Shown here: positions 3,911 through 5,816 of the stretch, one piece after another
Layout of the letters: the number at the start of each line of letters is the position of its first letter
How positions within the stretch are numbered: the stretch's first letter is position 1
Assembly: GCA_937862675.1 (NCBI GenBank)
Contig: CALMEC010000444.1
Location: 1-5,816, forward strand
Length of the DNA: 5,816 nt
Reading direction: 5' to 3'
From: an uncultured Actinomycetes bacterium
GTDB taxonomy: Bacteria; Actinomycetota; Thermoleophilia; Miltoncostaeales; Miltoncostaeaceae
The notes under the pieces: model-generated
Seen by the model: the letters and a program-made list of their open reading frames with translations, nothing else
What the model was told of the DNA's origin: nothing
Databases searched by the model: none
Program-made: the position numbers and the translations under genes

Positions 3911-5269
3911 ATGGCCGCGCGAACCGCACGTACCCGCGAGTCCGGCTTCACCATGGTGGAGCTGATGTTCGCGCTCGTCGTCATCGCGATCTTCATGACC
4001 GCGATCGCGATGGCGCTCACCACGGCGATGAAGTCGAACCGCAATGACACGAACCGCATGGCGGCATCCAACCTCGCTGCCACTCTCATGGACAGCGCGC
4101 GTGCAACGAACTTCGAGACCCTCAAAGCGCAGGTCGACCAGGACGATCCGACGACGATCGATCCTTCGAAGACGATCGTCAACGGGATCCAATACACGGC
4201 GAAACAGACCGTGAAATGGGTTCCCAGCCACGGGACGATCATCAACTGCGGTGTCGGAACCGACGCACGAGACATCGCGTATCTGCGCATCAACATCGCG
4301 GTCAGCTGGCCGAACATGAACGGGATTCGTCCGGTGACCAATTCCAGCCTCGTCGCCCCCCCGGCTGGTCAGTACAACGAGGCCCAGGGTGCTGTCGCCA
4401 GTCAGGTCACCGACGGTGCGGGCGCCCCGCAGCCCGGGGTGACCGCGACCCTCATGCAGGGAACAACGGTGGTCGGAACACAGCTCAGCGGTGACGACGG
4501 CTGTGTGTTCTTCCCGTTCCTGCTTGACGGCGACTACACGATGAGCGTCAACAAGACGGGTTATGTCGACATGTACGGAAGCGACACGCCGGTCTCAGCG
4601 TCGACCGCAGTGGTCGCCGGGCCCGTGACGTCAATACCCCCGTTCATCTACGACGAGGCGGCCACGATCCGGGCCACGATCCTTCCGCTGGACGGCTCTA
4701 CGGTCGCCGCCGCGCCGAGTGCGGCGTCTGTGCTGCCGTTGCGCGTCGTCAACAGTCACATCCAACCGACGGGGTCGATGTTGGTGACCGGCACTGGATC
4801 TGTGCTCAATCGAACACTCGGGAGCCTGTTCCCGTTCGATGAGGGCTACTCCCTCTGGCCCGGAGCGTGCATCAATGCGGATCCCGATACCTATCTGGCC
4901 AACCCGGGCGACCCCTCCGTCCGCGAACCCACCGTGACCGTTGCGCCAGGGGAGACCTCGGACGTCACCCTGCGACTCCCCTCGTTGATCGTCAAGGTGG
5001 TGAAGTCGGGTGTCGCCCAGCAGAATCGACAGGTACGGCTGGTCAATGTCGACACGACGTGTTCGACGAGGACGATCACCTATGCCACAACGACGAAGAC
5101 CGCGGCGTCCACTGGCCAGGTCGTGGTCAGCGCTCCCTACGGCAAATGGCTGGTCCAGGCGTCGAGCTCGACCGGCACCTTCCCGTCCAGTGGGGGCACG
5201 ACCGTGACGCTCTCACCCTTCAACTCGATACCGGCACAGACCGCGATCGTGACGGTGACCAGCTCATGA
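3911..5269 (+). CDS. PilV-like minor type IV pilin with large beta-rich C-terminal extension
   Basis: 452 aa with a class III signal peptide. The basic leader ends RESG, prepilin peptidase would cut between G12 and F13, and the mature protein starts FTMVE with the conserved Glu at +5 and a hydrophobic helix to about residue 40. Typical PilV/GspI-type minor pilins are 120-200 aa, so most of this protein is extra. Residues about 158-230 (AVASQVTDGAGAPQPGVTAT, LSGDDG, LLDGDYTMSVNKTGY) resemble a carboxypeptidase-regulatory/CNA-B-like beta-sandwich. Residues about 245-355 and 356-450 are further Thr/Ser/Val-rich beta segments, the last without a recognised family. Four Cys (113, 198, 320, 384) could form disulfides outside the cell. 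A tip-located adhesin role is inference. Its TGA overlaps the next gene's ATG by 4 nt, so both are one operon from the promoter at 3690-3719. Codons 24-34 carry a hairpin. Confidence 0.88.
   Translation: MAARTARTRESGFTMVELMFALVVIAIFMTAIAMALTTAMKSNRNDTNRMAASNLAATLMDSARATNFETLKAQVDQDDPTTIDPSKTIVNGIQYTAKQTVKWVPSHGTIINCGVGTDARDIAYLRINIAVSWPNMNGIRPVTNSSLVAPPAGQYNEAQGAVASQVTDGAGAPQPGVTATLMQGTTVVGTQLSGDDGCVFFPFLLDGDYTMSVNKTGYVDMYGSDTPVSASTAVVAGPVTSIPPFIYDEAATIRATILPLDGSTVAAAPSAASVLPLRVVNSHIQPTGSMLVTGTGSVLNRTLGSLFPFDEGYSLWPGACINADPDTYLANPGDPSVREPTVTVAPGETSDVTLRLPSLIVKVVKSGVAQQNRQVRLVNVDTTCSTRTITYATTTKTAASTGQVVVSAPYGKWLVQASSSTGTFPSSGGTTVTLSPFNSIPAQTAIVTVTSS
3982..4012 (+). repeat. Hairpin inside the transmembrane-helix codons of the PilV-like gene
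   Basis: CATCGCGATC (3982-3991) pairs exactly with GATCGCGATG (4003-4012) around an 11-nt loop. It extends outward through a T-G pair and two G/C pairs (3979-3981 with 4013-4015). It covers the codons for the pilin hydrophobic helix, the same relative location as the larger hairpin in the next gene. Confidence 0.6.
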
Positions 5270-5816
5270 GGCGCACTCTCCGACACCGCAACCAGGATGG
5301 ACAGTCCCTTGTCGAGATGATCACCGTGGTGGCGATCTTCGGGATCGTCATGACGGTGATCATCTCGGCGTTCCTCATCACCCAGAAGACCTCGGACGTG
5401 GTGGACAACCGCTTCGAGAACCAGGGAGAGGCACAGAAGCTCATCACCGCATTGTCGCGTGACGTGCGCAGTGCGACGAAGCTGGCCCCGAGCACGACCG
5501 ACATCGACCCCTCTCCGTTTCTCTGTGCGAGGGCCGACCGGGTCGCCTTCTACGCCAATCTGAGCTTCTTGTCCCCGCCGACGGCGGTCTCCAACGCGGA
5601 CCGCGGTTGGCCCGACATCGTCGATCTGATGGTGGACCGCACGAACCCGACGTCACCCGTTCTACGTGAGTACACCTGGGTGGCGACCAACACCGACTCC
5701 ACCATCCCCACCGACTGGGGCATCGGCCCCGGACACGGAACGCTGGTCGATCTGCTGCAGCGGGACCACCGCATCACGGTGGCCGGGCCGACCACGCTGA
5801 TGGCGCTGCTCAACAG
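5266..5816 (+). CDS. PilW/PulJ-like pseudopilin (3' end outside window)
   Basis: The ATG at 5266 overlaps the preceding stop (ATGA) and the frame stays open to the window edge, giving 183 residues. The protein starts MRRTLRHRNQDG then QSLVEMITVVAIFGIVMTVI, a class III prepilin leader with Gly at -1 (G12) and Glu at +5 (E17), followed by a single hydrophobic helix. Residue +1 is Gln (Q13) rather than the usual Phe or Met. Downstream, FENQGEAQKLITALSRDVRS (about 51-70) is the heptad-rich start of the helix and the Arg-Asp turn common in PilW/GspJ proteins, and later residues (RVAFYANL, DIVDLMVDR, LREYTWV) are beta strands of the globular head. It would be exported and assembled with the PilV-like subunit in a type IV pilus or related pseudopilus. 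GspJ versus PilW cannot be decided from the fragment. Confidence 0.88.
   Translation, partial: MRRTLRHRNQDGQSLVEMITVVAIFGIVMTVIISAFLITQKTSDVVDNRFENQGEAQKLITALSRDVRSATKLAPSTTDIDPSPFLCARADRVAFYANLSFLSPPTAVSNADRGWPDIVDLMVDRTNPTSPVLREYTWVATNTDSTIPTDWGIGPGHGTLVDLLQRDHRITVAGPTTLMALLN
5313..5367 (+). repeat. 55-nt near-continuous hairpin in the PilW-like gene
   Basis: CGAGATGATCACCGT (5313-5327) pairs perfectly with ACGGTGATCATCTCG (5353-5367). After one G-G mismatch (5328/5352) pairing resumes for nine more positions (5329-5337 with 5343-5351, two of them G-U) to a UUCGG loop. It starts 47 nt after the ATG and covers the codons of the transmembrane helix. Confidence 0.8.

Overview
This is a high-GC, densely packed bacterial chromosomal window, most likely from an actinobacterium. 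The Solirubrobacterales/Thermoleophilia are my best guess. That placement is inference from four things: the GC-rich codon use, promoters of the TANNNT type sitting 6-7 nt before start codons (leaderless transcripts), a type IV pilus minor-pilin cluster, and a zinc-ribbon PAS gene beside a degenerate GGDEF gene. No rRNA, tRNA, CRISPR array, transposase or prophage gene is visible.

Layout. At 2-211 there is a probable C-terminal fragment of a plus-strand gene. At 242-628 (minus) lies a DUF488/YeaO-family gene with a good Shine-Dalgarno. The 367-nt gap at 629-995 holds two related long palindromes (752-794 and 857-891) that look like a REP/MITE-type dispersed repeat pair, plus smaller inverted repeats. 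A plus-strand block follows. It starts with a leaderless zinc-ribbon + PAS protein (996-1451), then a degenerate GGDEF-like protein (about 1545-2036), whose stop overlaps by 4 nt the start of a TIGR01777-family NAD(P)-binding sugar-epimerase-like protein (2033-2926). Convergent to it is a leaderless 90-aa helical protein of unknown function (3047-3319, minus). After a gene-poor 370-nt stretch comes a recognisable sigma-70-type promoter (3690-3719) and a structured leader with a possible 41-codon ORF. Next is a large PilV-like minor pilin carrying a beta-rich extension (3911-5269), and then, overlapping by 4 nt, a PilW/PulJ-like pseudopilin that runs off the end of the window (5266-5816).

Working together. 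The pilin genes are clearly one operon. The GGDEF and TIGR01777 genes are translationally coupled. The PAS gene may lead that transcript or stand as a separate unit. A functional link between the PAS/GGDEF pair and the pili is attractive but rests only on proximity. The most unusual DNA-level signals are long hairpins within the first few dozen codons of three genes: a 26-bp perfect palindrome in the PAS gene, a 10-bp-stem hairpin in the PilV-like gene, and a 55-nt near-continuous hairpin in the PilW-like gene. The almost perfect 43-bp palindrome at 752-794 is equally striking.
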